Source: Hyperoodon ampullatus (lineage: Eukaryota > Chordata > Mammalia > Artiodactyla > Ziphiidae). From it: a stretch of DNA of 64,000 nucleotides. The translations under genes and the position numbers were made by a program. The DNA is taken from assembly GCA_949752795.1 (NCBI GenBank), contig OX457057.1, positions 3,710,632 through 3,774,631 on the forward strand, in the 5' to 3' direction. Numbering within the stretch: position 1 is the stretch's first letter; each line of letters starts with the position of its first letter. Shown here piece by piece: positions 22,236 to 33,130 of the stretch. Below the pieces are notes generated by a model. That model searched no databases. It saw nothing but the letters and a program-made list of their open reading frames with translations, and was not told where the DNA came from.

Positions 22236-22237
22236 AA

Positions 22238-22420
22238 TTATGTGGCATGGAGGCTAGAACATGGGCTTTGGGTCCCAAAGACAGAGGTTCAAATCCCAGC
22301 CCCTCAAGCAGGTGACCTTGGACAGTCGACCATTTCCCCACGTTATGGTCCTCAGTCTAAAATGGGAATATTATACTCATGGCCAGGCATTCCAGTGAAG
22401 ATGAACAGAGATCTCCAGCT
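22238..22420 (+). repeat. MIR SINE
   Basis: Good match to the MIR head and core: 'ggcatggaggctagaacatg', B-box 'ggttcaaatcccagcccc', 'gtgaccttggacagtcg', 'cctcagtctaaaatggga'. Confidence 0.8.
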
Positions 22421-23419
22421 GTCCCCCCTGAGATGCAGTGAACGCACAGTACATGGAGGTCAGGAAAGGCCAAGGACATTACAGATGAGAAGAAAAAGAG
22501 CAAATGTGTCACATGCACCATGGAGGCCAAGTAAGACTGCAGAATCCGATGAGGCATCTCAAACCCAAATCCATCTTCTTCCATTCAGCCATTTTTAAAA
22601 TATGAACGTGGTCACTGCCAGCAAGACCACATCCACCGCAGAGTATTTATGGAGACATCCCACCAGTCAAGGGAGACATATGAGCTACATAAATACAAAG
22701 GATAATCCAGCAATTCCAAGTTGTACTAAAGGGCTGCAAATCTGTCCTTGGGCTGGGTCCCAGATACAAAGAGAAAGTGTGATTAAGTATGATTTTTTTT
22801 AAGTTCTGTTTGGATTTATTCCTAAAAGCTCCTTCACCCAGAGACTCAGATTACTTGTTGGCACAGATGGCTGCCCTGTCATGAATCAGACGCAGAGAAT
22901 TTGAGCAGTGTCCAGAAAGAGGTTAGGAAAAAAGGAAGCACAAAAAGCAGGATGACTCAGAACTTCGGTGCCAAATTAAGATGTGTCAGGACCAGTCCCA
23001 GGCCTGGGGGTGCAATGCCGTGAACCACGAATGCCTTCTGAGACCTTGTGCTTTGCATCTGCCTGCACACTGGGCAGAGGCTTTCACGGGCATCCCCTGG
23101 GGCTGTCCAAGTGGCCACCAGCAGCACACCTGGCCATGTGGGGGCATCTCAGAGATGCGGCAAGCCCCAGCTGGGACGTGCATGGAATGAACAAAAGGAA
23201 AAATGACCAAGTGACATCAGAAGACACACAGGACCACAAGCTTGGACGCTCAGCCCAGACAGCGCTGGCGGTCAGACCTGGAGTCCATCCCAGGGAAGAG
23301 GCTCCCTCTTCTCTGCCCAGTGTCTGGGGAATGTTTGTCCCTGGGACTAGAGCTCCACCCCCTGCAGCATCCTCCCCAACGGGGCCAGGACAAAAATGCT
23401 GCAGTAAAGTCCCCAGGAT
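22421..23419. other. Unassigned unique sequence
   Basis: No repeat, exon or RNA gene recognised. The overlapping open frames at 22980-23480 lack protein motifs. Confidence 0.35.
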
Positions 23420-23535
23420 GACAGAGACTTCAGGAGAGACTCTTGGCCAGATGCTTCCTGAGCTTACACATCTGTGAAATGGAAATAACAGCCTTCCTCG
23501 ATGGGTTAACATGCAGGTTATGTAAGGGGTCAGCC
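23420..23535 (+). repeat. MIR SINE fragment
   Basis: 'cttggccagatgcttcctg' then 'catctgtgaaatggaaataa' match the MIR core in order. The 5' head is missing. Confidence 0.5.
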
Positions 23536-25150
23536 AACAAACTCGGATTTGGAGGCACTTCCTCCTAATAGCAGCAGATAAAGAGGGTTCAAACCCCAGC
23601 TCTGCCACATGGAATGCCACATGGAATAGTTTATTCTCTACATTTAAGGAAAGAAACATGAGCGTCTGTGAGGACTATTCTCATCTGCCTACAAATCTAC
23701 GTGATGGAGAAGACCATCTGCCCCCCTGCTCTCCAGTGCACAACATGGCCTCTCTCAGCCTTGCACTTGCTCTGGTAAGTATTGAGAAGCCTTGTTCATT
23801 ATGCCTTCATTTTCATTATGCCTTCATTTTTCCGACGCTTTGACATCTGGGGCCTCACCGACCCTGGATAGACCACCCCTCACGACCCTGGAGAGACCAG
23901 CCAGTTCCTAGAGACTGTAGAAGACCAGCCTCCAAGCACACTTTTCTTATGCAAACCAAACCACTGCAGAGCTGCCCCCAACCCCCTCCTCTAGTGGGCT
24001 CTCACAGTTCAGCCACTATCACCATCCCCCTGCCCTAATCACCCAAGCAACCAGGGACAACCCTGATGCCCCAGAGACTGCTGGAATTATTCAGACTACC
24101 CAGCCCTGAGACTGACTCTGCTTCATCCATTCTTTCTTGCAGAAAACACAATACAGGCTCTTGCCCATGTTTTCCCCTCATCGCTCTCCCTCCTTGCTGA
24201 CCCTGGTGTTTCCCCGTGTGGCCCTGTGTGGTGTGGTTTGCCACCTCCCCTTGGGAACTGTGAGTAACAAACTACCTTTTCAATGGCAATCATCTCCTGA
24301 CCTGCTGGCCTCACCACACCGAAGAATAATAAGACCTTAGTTGAAAACCGGAGTAACCAGGGGTGCTTGGTCCATCTCCAGCTTCTTCCTCTTGGGGACA
24401 GGCTGGCCCAGAGTGGTCACTCTCTGCCTGAAGAAGACTGTGGGAGGCTGCCCAGGCCAGGCAGTGGGGATGGGGGCAGGTCTGGCCAGGTCTGGGGGTG
24501 GGACAAGCCACCAAACCTGGCCGGCACACCTGGCCAGCACACCCAAACCACATCCCCACCTGGCCTCTCTGTGCAGGAAGGTGGCACCCTCATTATATTT
24601 CCCAGAATCTCCCGAACTTGGGCAGCAAGAAGAGTGTGTTCACTCAGGGGCCCCAAAGACCCTCCACTCAGTGGAGACCTCTCCCCTGGGGGAGGGGGTC
24701 CCCAAGACAGCATGTGACCCCCTAATTCTCCCGCTCCTCCTCCTTCCAGGGACATGGTAACTATACTCACCCATCCTGTGATGTAATGAATGGTGAGTGA
24801 CTTTCTTCAGCTTCCAGGCAGAGGCCTAAAACTGCTGGTGCAAGACCACCCAGAACTTTCTTCTCTGGCCACAGAGATTCAGGAAGCACCCTTGACAGGG
24901 AGGTGCAGTCTGAGCCATGCCATGAAGAAATGGTTATTCTGGAGAGTTCTCAGCCCTGCAGTGTCCTCCACATGAGGGAGAAACAGACAGTGCTGCAGGT
25001 AGTCCTGAGTGGGGGCTATTTGTTACCGCACCACAACCCGGTCCGTCCTGACTAATTCAGGGTGGTCAGAGGACCAAGGCAGCACCTGCGGGCTCCTGGA
25101 AGGTAGCCTCCAAGAGCACTGGGCAACAGCAGACCAAGCCACAAAGCTCC
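23536..25150. other. Unassigned unique sequence
   Basis: A small 17-bp tandem duplication ('attatgccttcattttc') lies at 23798-23832. 24330-24760 is GC-rich, with chance frames on both strands. Nothing else recognised. Confidence 0.35.
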
Positions 25151-25640
25151 AACAGAAGAAGGAAGAATGACAGAGATCGTTTCATGTCACTGCATCAGAG
25201 ACAATCATCTTCTCAGTATCTGTCATCTAAATTGCCTGAGGAGAGAACATTTATTAAAAGTTTTCCATAAGCATTCCCCAGCTCTTTCATCATACGGCGT
25301 TACTTTTTTTCTTTCCTCTAAGAGCTTTAGCACATGTACTGCCTTTGCACAAAGGACTTTTGCTTCTAATCATATCGATTTTACTAAAATTAATTTTTAA
25401 TGTATTTTCCAGAGTGTTGTGTATATACAAACTGAGATATTTTATCATATATTAGCATAGCCGTTTCCACTTTTAAGGTCGGTTATTAAATGAGCACTAA
25501 TTTATTATTGTTTCAGAGGATACAATGTTAACCCAATTTTCGTTTGCATTTTGTCGTGTACACTTTGGAATGTGATAGGACACCGGTAATAGATGCAATA
25601 GGATTAAATGCACCAAATTGAATCTTTGGGACTCATGCTG
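25150..25640. other. Candidate conserved noncoding element
   Basis: About 490 bases of AT-rich, repeat-free sequence with isolated CpGs kept in AT-rich context ('catacggcgttac', 'ttttcgtttgc', 'ttgtcgtgtac') and many TAAT/TTAAT cores. Preserved CpGs in an AT-rich block are unusual in mammalian DNA and can reflect constraint. That is inference from composition only. Confidence 0.35.
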
Positions 25641-25784
25641 AATTCTAATAATCACTTGATGATCTAGCAGGAAAGACTTCTAAGGGCATGTAATGGCTCA
25701 CTCCCTGCTTCCACCTGATGTTAGGAACTGGCGTGCTGCAGTCACGCCAAATCCCACCTTGGCCTCTTCCCAGCTCTAGGACCC

Positions 25785-25870
25785 CTGCCCAGATGCCTGT
25801 CCCCTCTGAGACTCTGTTTTCTGACCTAGTAAATGAGGGTGATGACACCTCCCTCTTCAGGCCATTCATA
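25785..25870 (+). repeat. MIR SINE fragment
   Basis: 'gagactctgttttctgacc' and 'tagtaaatgagggtgatgac' match the end of the MIR core. Confidence 0.5.
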
Positions 25871-26591
25871 GTTGGAGGAGAAAGTGCAGATGGATTTGCC
25901 GTGGCACCTGTCACACAGCCAGAGCTCTGGCCCCAACATTGTTATCCTTCGTTCCACGGGGACCCTTCCCACACAAACCTGTTGCATGAATTACTTTCAG
26001 TGTGCTGTTTTCTCCACCTCCAACTCAACGTTTGCGGGAAATAGCCTTCTCTGATGTTGCCAAGCCTGTGTTTTTGCATTCGTATTCAAAGAGGTGTCCC
26101 CCAAACGGGAATGTTGCCTCTTTTTTAGTGTATTCCAGGGAAGCGGGGTCACCTGTCTGATCTCCGTCCATCGGTGATTGGCTCCTCGGGGTCCAGGACC
26201 TCATCCAGCCCAGAAGGAAGTCACAGAAATGACAGAGCAGATGCAGCAGCACCCCTCCCCCTCAGGGGTGTTGGCTACATGCTCAGACCCAGGCCACGGC
26301 TCTGGTCAGCAGTCCCTGAGTCTGCCCTCTGGGAGCTGAGCCCTTGACCTTCCTCTCCCCCGTGGGACACCCACCACTGTCATCAGGGCAGCACTACTAA
26401 GCTGTGCTCTTTTAGGATCTCGACACAGGGTCAGCTGGGGAACTTGTTGAGGACCAGCCTCCTTTCCAACACCTGGGACCCGTGGTAGCATCCATGTCCT
26501 GTTCTGCTGGGTTCTGATGCCAGTCCCCTGTTCTCTTTGCCAAGGAATGGTAATGACCCATTGTGACTTAGGCCAAGGACACTGGTCTGCT

Positions 26592-26592
<1 letters not shown>
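25871..26592. other. Unassigned unique sequence
   Basis: Nothing recognised. Confidence 0.35.

Positions 26593-26634
<42 letters not shown>
26593..26634 (+). repeat. (CA)n microsatellite
   Basis: About 21 uninterrupted CA units. Likely polymorphic in length. Confidence 0.97.
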
Positions 26635-26636
<2 letters not shown>

Positions 26637-26667
26637 CATGTTAGTGGGGACTTCTCCTGGGAGTTTC

Positions 26668-26739
26668 GTGTGGCGGAGAGCCACAGCAGAGGCTGGATGA
26701 GAGCTTAGTGTGGCGGAGAGCCACAGCAGAGGCTGGATG
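26668..26739 (+). repeat. 40-bp tandem duplication, two copies
   Basis: A 32-bp identical core beginning 'gtgtggcggagagccacag' occurs at 26668-26699 and 26708-26739, giving a 40-bp period. Near-identity of the copies implies a recent local duplication. Confidence 0.95.
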
Positions 26740-28125
26740 CGAGCACATCGCGTGACCACCAGGTCACAGCGGCCGGTGCATCCTCCACAGCTGACGCAGG
26801 CAGAAGTCCAAGGCTGCGGGCGCACTTGTCACCTGCCAGTCACCCAGCAGGTTGGAGCCCGACCTTCACCCTACGCTCGTCAGCAAGGCATCATAGAGCC
26901 TGCAGCCCTGTGCCTGCTCCCACCGTGGGGACAAGGAAAAAGGGGTCTGGCCAGTGAAACTGGGCAACGGCTGGCCAAGTGAGAGCAGGACCAACCAGCC
27001 AGCGACATCCTCCCCTCCCTGGGGACCTGGCCAGGTGCTGCTCGTTCCAGCTGGGGGTGGCAGAGAGAGCGCTCAGAGGAGCTGTGAGGCCAGGGGAACG
27101 GCTGACCTGGGGCAGATGCGAAGATGAGGGGGGAGGGCGAAACCCTTCACAGGAGAGACCTCTCCGCCTTCCCAAGAGCACAGGTGGGGGAGGGACATAT
27201 GCATGGCTGCGATGTAAGGAATCACCACCATCCCGAGAGGCTGGTCCAATCCAGAGGAGAGCTGCCTCCCTCCCCTTCTTTAGGATGCCGGCTTATCCCG
27301 TGACATCACTAAGAATGCCAGGCTCACCCTAGAGCCCAACTGCCAGGACCAAGGGAGAGACAGCAGAGGGGAGATCTGGCTGGCACAGGTGCCCATATTG
27401 TGTCATCAGGAGCCAGCTCATTCATTATTCACTCCCCACCTCCAGAAAAGAATCTGACGTTTCTCCTGACAAGCACGGCGCCCCTGACTTCCTCTTTTAA
27501 GGGGAAGGGAGAACAGTGATGGCATTCTTTGCTTAGTACCCTTCCCAGAGACACACTGTGGTTGGGGAAAAACCCTCATTAAGTCACCTGTCCTGCTTCC
27601 CTAGGATAATATCACTTAGATTCGCTGCTTCCAAAGTCAAGGTCAATGAAAAGGCTGCCAGCTTCCTTCGCAAGCCCAGGGTTAGGGTGGAGAAAGCGGG
27701 CAGTGAGGGGCTGCATGAGTGCCCCTCGGGAGTGTGGGCACTCAGTTAAGTAACCACGGTTGACAGGTGGATCACACGAGGTGCTTATTTATAATATTTA
27801 CACTTATGTTGAGAGGAACATTCTGGCATGGAGCCATTTATCTCATTCCTTTTCAAGTCCTTCCTCTTTTTAACTAATGGGGGGAAGCTCACTAAAGAAT
27901 TTATAGCCCTGCTTTGCCAACACACCACATTTCCACGGAGAACATTCAAGTGTGCCACCCAAGGAAGTGGCTTATTGGCTCAGAGCAGGTGGCAGGCGTG
28001 GCTCTGTGGTCAGGCAGAACTGCCCCTAGAACCCTGTAGAGTTGATGCGGGATGTGGGGAACCCCTCCTCCTACCCAGCTCCAGTGGGAGAGTGTGTCAG
28101 GATAATAGTAATGCCTGACATCGAG
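26740..28125. other. Unassigned unique sequence
   Basis: GC-rich to about 27400 with scattered CpGs. More AT-rich at 27780-27960 with TTATAATATT-type sequence that could be a conserved noncoding block. No repeat family or exon recognised. Confidence 0.35.
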
Positions 28126-28215
28126 GTAGCACATTCACTCTCTCCATCTCGGAGTTCATGGGGTGCAGTACCATCATGGTAACAAAGGGGAAAATGAGGC
28201 TGTTACAAGGGAACT
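28126..28215 (-). repeat. Possible MIR fragment
   Basis: 'acaaaggggaaaatgaggc' followed by 'gggaacttggccaaggtgg' resembles a reversed MIR core. Weak. Confidence 0.35.
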
Positions 28216-28760
28216 TGGCCAAGGTGGTAGAGGAGGTCAGGGTCAACCTGAGACAACACAGCGGTCTTCCCCGGACCCGGCGTTGGCTGACTCCAGCCTG
28301 ATTCCTTCCCTCCTTCATCCCCACCAGCACTGCCAGCCCCTGGCCGTCTTCCATCTTGCTCTGCAGCTCAGCCTCTGCCTGCCTCCAGCATGCTGCCTGC
28401 CCGCCCCCCTCTCCAGACGGCTCTGATTTCCCACCTGCTTCCTAACCAGGGAATGTGGTCTGGAGCTCTGCCTTGTGTATGTTCCTGGGCTGGATTTGAG
28501 TGCAGCAGAGTTGGAAGACACAGCAGGACACTCACTTGGCGTCGTGAACCTGCCCTCCACCCTTGAGCCCCGCTCCCTGCCCACTTAGGGCTGCGGTGTG
28601 GCCGGGCACAGAGATTCATCCCGCAATAAACCACACCAGGTACAGGAGCACCAACTGAAGACCCTGCCCCAGAAGGACTGACTCACCCTACGACCCAGGG
28701 GTAAATCTCCTCCCCTCTTGGGGGCCTCAGTTTACCCCAAATGGAAGGGGTGAACCACAC
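28216..28760. other. Unassigned unique sequence
   Basis: GC-rich and C-tract-rich. Nothing recognised. Confidence 0.35.
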
Positions 28761-28764
28761 CCAT

Positions 28765-28897
28765 AGTTCTCAATCTTGGTTGTACATTAGAATATCCTGC
28801 AGTGCCTGACCTCAGCACTGCCTGATAACAGGGTATCTCTCATGGGGGACCCAGGCATCTGCATTTTCATAACTGTGGCCAAAGGTGAGAACCACTG
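28765..28897 (+). mobile_element. MER5A-like hAT-Charlie DNA transposon fragment
   Basis: Begins 'agttctcaatcttggttgta' and ends 'aaaggtgagaaccactgg', the inverted terminal sequences typical of MER5A. The internal 'gggacccaggcatctgcatt' also matches. Nonautonomous, ancient and immobile. Confidence 0.75.
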
Positions 28898-28912
28898 GCC
28901 TTATCTGTTGTC

Positions 28913-29050
28913 CTCAAAGTGGAATCCTGGGGGCAGCAGCCACAAGGGCACTTGCTATGAGTGCAAATTCTCAAGCTCCCACCCACCCCAAACCACAAGT
29001 CAGAAACTCCAGGGGTGGGGTCCTCCCTGGATCCCAGCACTACCTAGAGT
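28913..29050 (+). mobile_element. MER20-like hAT-Charlie DNA transposon fragment
   Basis: 'gagtgcaaattctcaagctc', 'aagtcagaaactccaggggt' and 'ggatcccagcactac' follow the MER20-type order. It lies head-to-tail beside the MER5A-like copy. Confidence 0.6.
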
Positions 29051-29269
29051 TTGCTGGGCGCCATCATCCTAAGCCCTTGGGCTCTCCCCCAGCTCGTGCC
29101 TGACCAGTCAGGGCTGCAGGGCACCAAGCCCCGGCGCCCACCAGCCTTGACTTCACGGCCCAGCGCCTGCCTCACGTGTGAGGCCTGTGCAGCCTCCCCT
29201 CCCAGATCTGCAGGGAAATAAAGATGAGCGTGTAAAGCAGGGGCCACCGCGAGTTCTTAACAAAAGTTA

Positions 29270-30060
29270 GCTCTGCCGTTGATTCGCGCTGATCGCGTCA
29301 GCAGGCGCCAGCATGCAGCCAAGATTCAGGACCTGCCCCCATTTTGCTTCTGGAGAAGGACGGAGGGGCGAGGCGGGGCTTTGCAAGGGAATCAGGTCCA
29401 GCGTGCAGCTCGCGGGGTCTTGGAGACCCCGGCCCCTGCTCCCGCCCGGGCATCAGGGACTGACCCCTAGGAGGACCCGCAGCCTGGGGGATCCGCCGGC
29501 AGAAGACCCTCGCGAGGTGGGCGTCCCGGAGGAGGCGGAGGGAGGCGGGAGGGTGCGCGCCAGCCTGGGATCCCAGGGCGGAAAGACACCGCTGGACCCC
29601 CAGTCGCTGGTGGCGCAGGCACTCACGGAAAGGGACTCATTCCCGACCTACGGTGACAAGTGTCCTTGAAAGCGCCCCGCCGGGCCAGGTTCCTGCCGGG
29701 TGGAGGTCCGCGTGCGAGTCCTATAGCCCCGCTGGTCCTCCCGGCGCGGCGAAGGGAGCCTGCAGTGCGCAGAGGCGGCCACCAGGTGGCAGCACCACCG
29801 CCAAGAGGCCCGGCTGCTTTGCGGCCGCTTTGGGGGAATGGAGCGGAGCCGGTGGGAAAGGAGGAGCCCCTCCGCGCCCCGAGAGCTCGCGGAGCAGACT
29901 GCGCCCCATGAACTAAGTCAGGGCACCAATGGGGAACACCAGCCCCCAAAATCAGACTTTGGTGTTCAGCCCCCTGTCGCGCTGGCCTGCGCTGCCAGGC
30001 AGACCCCATCCTCACCTCCCCACCCCGCGCCGCGCCTCCTTCCCACGCAGCTTCAGGCGG
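29270..30060. promoter_or_regulatory. CpG-island-like region, candidate promoter or insulator
   Basis: The only stretch in the window with dense CpG dinucleotides over several hundred bases, for example 'gattcgcgctgatcgcgtc', 'cccgcccgggcatc', 'ccctcgcgaggtgggcgtcc' and 'gccccgccgggcc'. GC-box-like 'gaggcggggc' occurs near 29370. No TATA element is evident. CpG islands in mammals usually mark promoters, including those of long noncoding RNAs. The open frames inside (up to about 120 codons) show no known protein motif, so no transcript direction is proposed. Confidence 0.6.
29779..29793 (+). promoter_or_regulatory. CTCF-like core binding motif
   Basis: The sequence ccaccaggtggcagc satisfies every position of the degenerate core consensus CCASYAGRKGGCRSY. 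It sits inside the CpG-island-like region. CTCF is the zinc-finger protein that anchors chromatin loops and insulators. A perfect core match is suggestive, but occupancy cannot be read from sequence. Confidence 0.6.
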
Positions 30061-30340
30061 CTCTTCAAACCCAGCCATGGACAAATCCTGCAGGGTCTGC
30101 AAGGTCCTTGAGAACGTTTAAGTGTTGCATTTTTATTTCAGTGAGTCTAAAATATACGCTCCCAGATCGAAAGGCAAAACTTTTACCAGGGAGAATCATT
30201 TTCCTAAATTCTGCCTTTTCGTAATCATTATGACTTGAACTGACCTTTAAGCGTTTCAGAGAAATTCTCCAGGGTTCAAGAGAAACCGTTCCCTCCAAAC
30301 AGATCCATGCATTCACCGATGTTTGATAAACCTTGGGTTA
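30061..30340. other. Unassigned, AT-rich shoulder of the CpG island
   Basis: 30110-30270 contains a pyrimidine tract followed by AG ('gcatttttatttcag', a splice-acceptor-like string) and TAAT cores. No matching open exon or donor was found, so no exon is called. Confidence 0.3.
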
Positions 30341-30344
30341 AAAT

Positions 30345-30550
30345 GTCAATAGTCATCATAGCTAACATTTACTCGTGCTTGCAACATTGCAGGCTTTCTT
30401 CTCCATAGAACCCTCAGACGGAGCCTGTGAGGCGGGTGCTGGCATCACCCCACTCTGCAGATGAGCAGAGGGAGGCGGGAGAAGGTACATCACTTCACAC
30501 GGCTAAGGCCGGTAGGGTGGGGACTTGGGCTGGCAGCCTGACCCCACAGC
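30345..30550 (-). repeat. MIR SINE
   Basis: Reverse MIR: 'tagctaacatttactcgtgc', 'cagatgagcagagggaggcg' and 'cacacggctaaggccggtag' in order. Confidence 0.65.
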
Positions 30551-31870
30551 CCGACCCCACAGCCCCCCTCCTAACCTTGGGGCCGTACCACTGCCCTTTG
30601 GCTTCCTGAAATCCCCATTCGTACCTTCCCCATGCCCCACCTTTACCTCCTTCCAGCTGGAACTCGGATGGGGCTCTCTGATCCTACAGAATTGCTTGTG
30701 GAAAGGGTAGCAGGACCTAATTTAAGCTAAAGTGTTAATGACTGCTGTGGCTTCACTGACCCTCTCTGCTGGGGGATTTTGGGGAATGAAAGTGCCATGG
30801 TGCAGGGCTGACCAGAGACATTGTCCAGTGACCACAACTAATGGTGATGTTTAACTTGAACTCCTGGAAAATAGAGCAAACCCACCAGCAAAGGTTGGTC
30901 ATTCTGGTTCCCAAAGAAATGTCCAGAGAACAGTTCCCCAGGCCAGCATGGTGCCAGGAACCAAGAGCATCCGTGAAGCACCCCAGATGCAGAGGGGGTG
31001 GGGAGAGGGTCCAGGAGACAGCAGGCTGTGCCCCCAGGGCCCGTATGTCTGGCTGGCTGATGCCCGGGGCTGTTTTCCAGGCAGAGCTTCTCCTCTGTGC
31101 CTCAGGCAGCCAGCAAGTCCCCATAAATCTGCTTGTGTGGAGTCCGGGCAGTAATTGAGTCTCTCAGGCAAACAAGGAGAGCTGAGAGGCAGGAAAAGCT
31201 GAGCGGATGGGCCACAGAAGGGATATTAATGGAGTGAGTCTACCCAGCTTCAAACAAAAACACATTCCAAAGAGCGAGGCTGCATCAGCATCTCAGCGCG
31301 AGGCCACGCTCTCCTCTCGGGCACCAACCTGACATCACTCTGCTTCACATGCAGCCCAAGCAAGCGAGGTGGCGGCTCTGTGTGTGTGAGAGAGAGGTGG
31401 TCCCTGTGAGCCGAGCGAGGGTCTTAGGGAAAGAGCTTTGAGATCTTCTGCAAGGGGCTTACTGGTCTGTACATCTTCAGATCTTGGCATAGAGGCGGAA
31501 GGGGAACAGAATTAAAATCGGCAGTGGGGCAGGGGTGCCTCATTATAGACGGAATTTCTACATGCCTGGGAGCAGGCTATCCAAGATAAATTGGGCTTCC
31601 AACGTCACCCCGGCTTAAAAGTCACAACTTGGAGCCATCAGTACCCACCGTGTGGGGAAAAGCACTGACTAGGCGTCCTGATCGCTATTGGCTGAATGAG
31701 CTCAAAAAGGTGGTCTTCTCCGGCCTAAGTTTCCCTTCGTTTTCAGGCTGAGTTCTGAGGGGTGGGCAGTCTGCCGAGGAATCCCGTGCATGGGCTCTGG
31801 GCAGGGGGGCAGGGTCTATCTCCCCTCTTCCACTCCCCACCTTCTCAGCGGCCCCAGCTTGAACCAAAGA
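30551..31870. other. Unassigned unique sequence
   Basis: No repeat or exon recognised. A short (TG)n(AG)n stretch lies at 31378-31396. Confidence 0.35.
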
Positions 31871-31872
31871 TA

Positions 31873-32086
31873 ATTTTTTTTTTTTTTTTTTTTTTGCGGT
31901 ACGTGGGCCTCTCACTGTTGTGGCCTCTCCCGTTACGGAGCACAGGCTCCGGACACGCAGGCTCAGCGGCCATGGCTCACGGGCCCAGCCGCTGAGCGGC
32001 GTGTGGGATCTTCCCGGACCGGGGCACGAACCCGTGTCCCCTGCATCGGCAGGCGGACTCTCAACCACTGCGCCACCAGGGAAGCC
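31873..32086 (-). mobile_element. CHR-2 type SINE, minus strand
   Basis: T run (A-tail complement) at about 31874-31895, then the reversed body ('gcggtacgtgggcctctcac') ending in the reversed head 'gccaccagggaagccc'. A short target-site duplication, ccaaagata, lies at 31864-31872 and 32087-32095. It has the full 'tccggagcctg' segment and is the only minus-strand CHR-2 copy here. Confidence 0.93.
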
Positions 32087-32095
32087 CCAAAGATA

Positions 32096-32439
32096 CTTTT
32101 TTTTAAAAATCTGCTTTATATCTCTGAAAGGAGATTTCTTTTGAAAACATTGAGCATTTGAAGAATTTGTAAAGCTTCTTCTGATTCTGATGTCAGGCAG
32201 AAGTGGCTGAAGGCATGCGTTGTCCGTGAAAACTCCCCTGGGCAGCAAAGCAGGTCCAGAACATTCCACTGTTCAGCTGAGCCACGTGGCGATTCGATCC
32301 TCACCTCCGTCACTGGTCCCTTCCTGCTTCCTGCAGGTGCCAGCTTAGTGACACCCTGGACGCTTCGGCTGGCATGCCCACCTGCAAAGGACTTCTCCGT
32401 CCCCTCCCCCATGACCTCGGTGCTGGGCTGGGTGAGACA
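32096..32439. other. Unassigned unique sequence
   Basis: Nothing recognised. Confidence 0.35.
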
Positions 32440-32545
32440 GGGAGACAGGCTGTCCTTTTCAGTGTCCTTTTCATAGTCCTTTCTATGTCCTTTTCAGCAC
32501 ATAGTAGGTGCTCAAGAAACGTTCGCACAATGAATGAATAAATGC
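32440..32545 (+). repeat. L2 LINE 3' end with internal short tandem repeats
   Basis: Ends with the L2 tail: 'gcacatagtaggtgctcaag' and 'aatgaatgaataaatgc'. Just upstream, 'tgtccttttcag'-type units repeat three to four times (32452-32497), a local expansion. Confidence 0.7.
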
Positions 32546-32566
32546 TGCCTCGTTTATGCTCTAAAG

Positions 32567-33130
32567 CCGTGGTAGCCAGAGAAATGTCCCCCCAGAGATG
32601 GTCCCATCCTCCGGGCCTGTGACTATGATACAAGACATAGCAAAGGGACTTGGCAGATGTGATGAAGGCTTTACAACAGGGTTACCTGGGTGGGCTGAAT
32701 CGAGTCACAGCGGTATAAAGCAGAGAAACTTCTCTGGCTGCAGTGAGAGAGGAGAGGCAGAGGCGGGCCTTAGCAGCAAAGAAGAACAAGTATGCCTCTT
32801 GCTGTTTCTTCTCCAAAGATGGAGAAGGGGGACAAGCCAGGGGGACGCAGGCAGCCCCTAGAAGCTGAGCACAATCCCATCCAGCAACCAGCTGGGAAAC
32901 AGAGACCGCAGTCCGACGACCACAAGGAAGTGGATTCCACCAATACCCTGAGTGAACAAGGAAGTGGAGTCCCCCCAGAGTCCAGGCCGGCCAGCAGCTT
33001 GATTCCAGCCCCTGAGACCCGGGGTAGAGGCACCCGCCAAACCCACCTGGATATTTGACCTCGATGATGAGATAGTAAATTGTGTTGTGAAGCCTCTAAG
33101 TTCATGGTGGTTTGTTACAGCAGCACAGAG
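32567..33130 (+). mobile_element. MLT1-type LTR (ERVL-MaLR), plus strand
   Basis: Reads forward: 'gtggtagccagagaaatgtc', 'agggacttggcagatgtgat', 'ggttacctgggtgggctgaa', then a degenerate purine-rich middle, and 'ttgttacagcagcacagaga' near the 3' end. Near full length but diverged. Confidence 0.75.

Noticed and set aside
30128..30145. Splice-acceptor-like pyrimidine tract with AG
   Set aside because: No open exon with a donor follows, and stops occur quickly in the plausible frames.
29313..30224. Frames of 83-159 codons in the CpG island on both strands
   Set aside because: GC-rich sequence lacks stops, so frames appear in several registers at once. None matches a protein I know.
31685..32269. 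194-codon minus-strand frame
   Set aside because: Its centre is the CHR SINE translated. The flanks show no protein motif.
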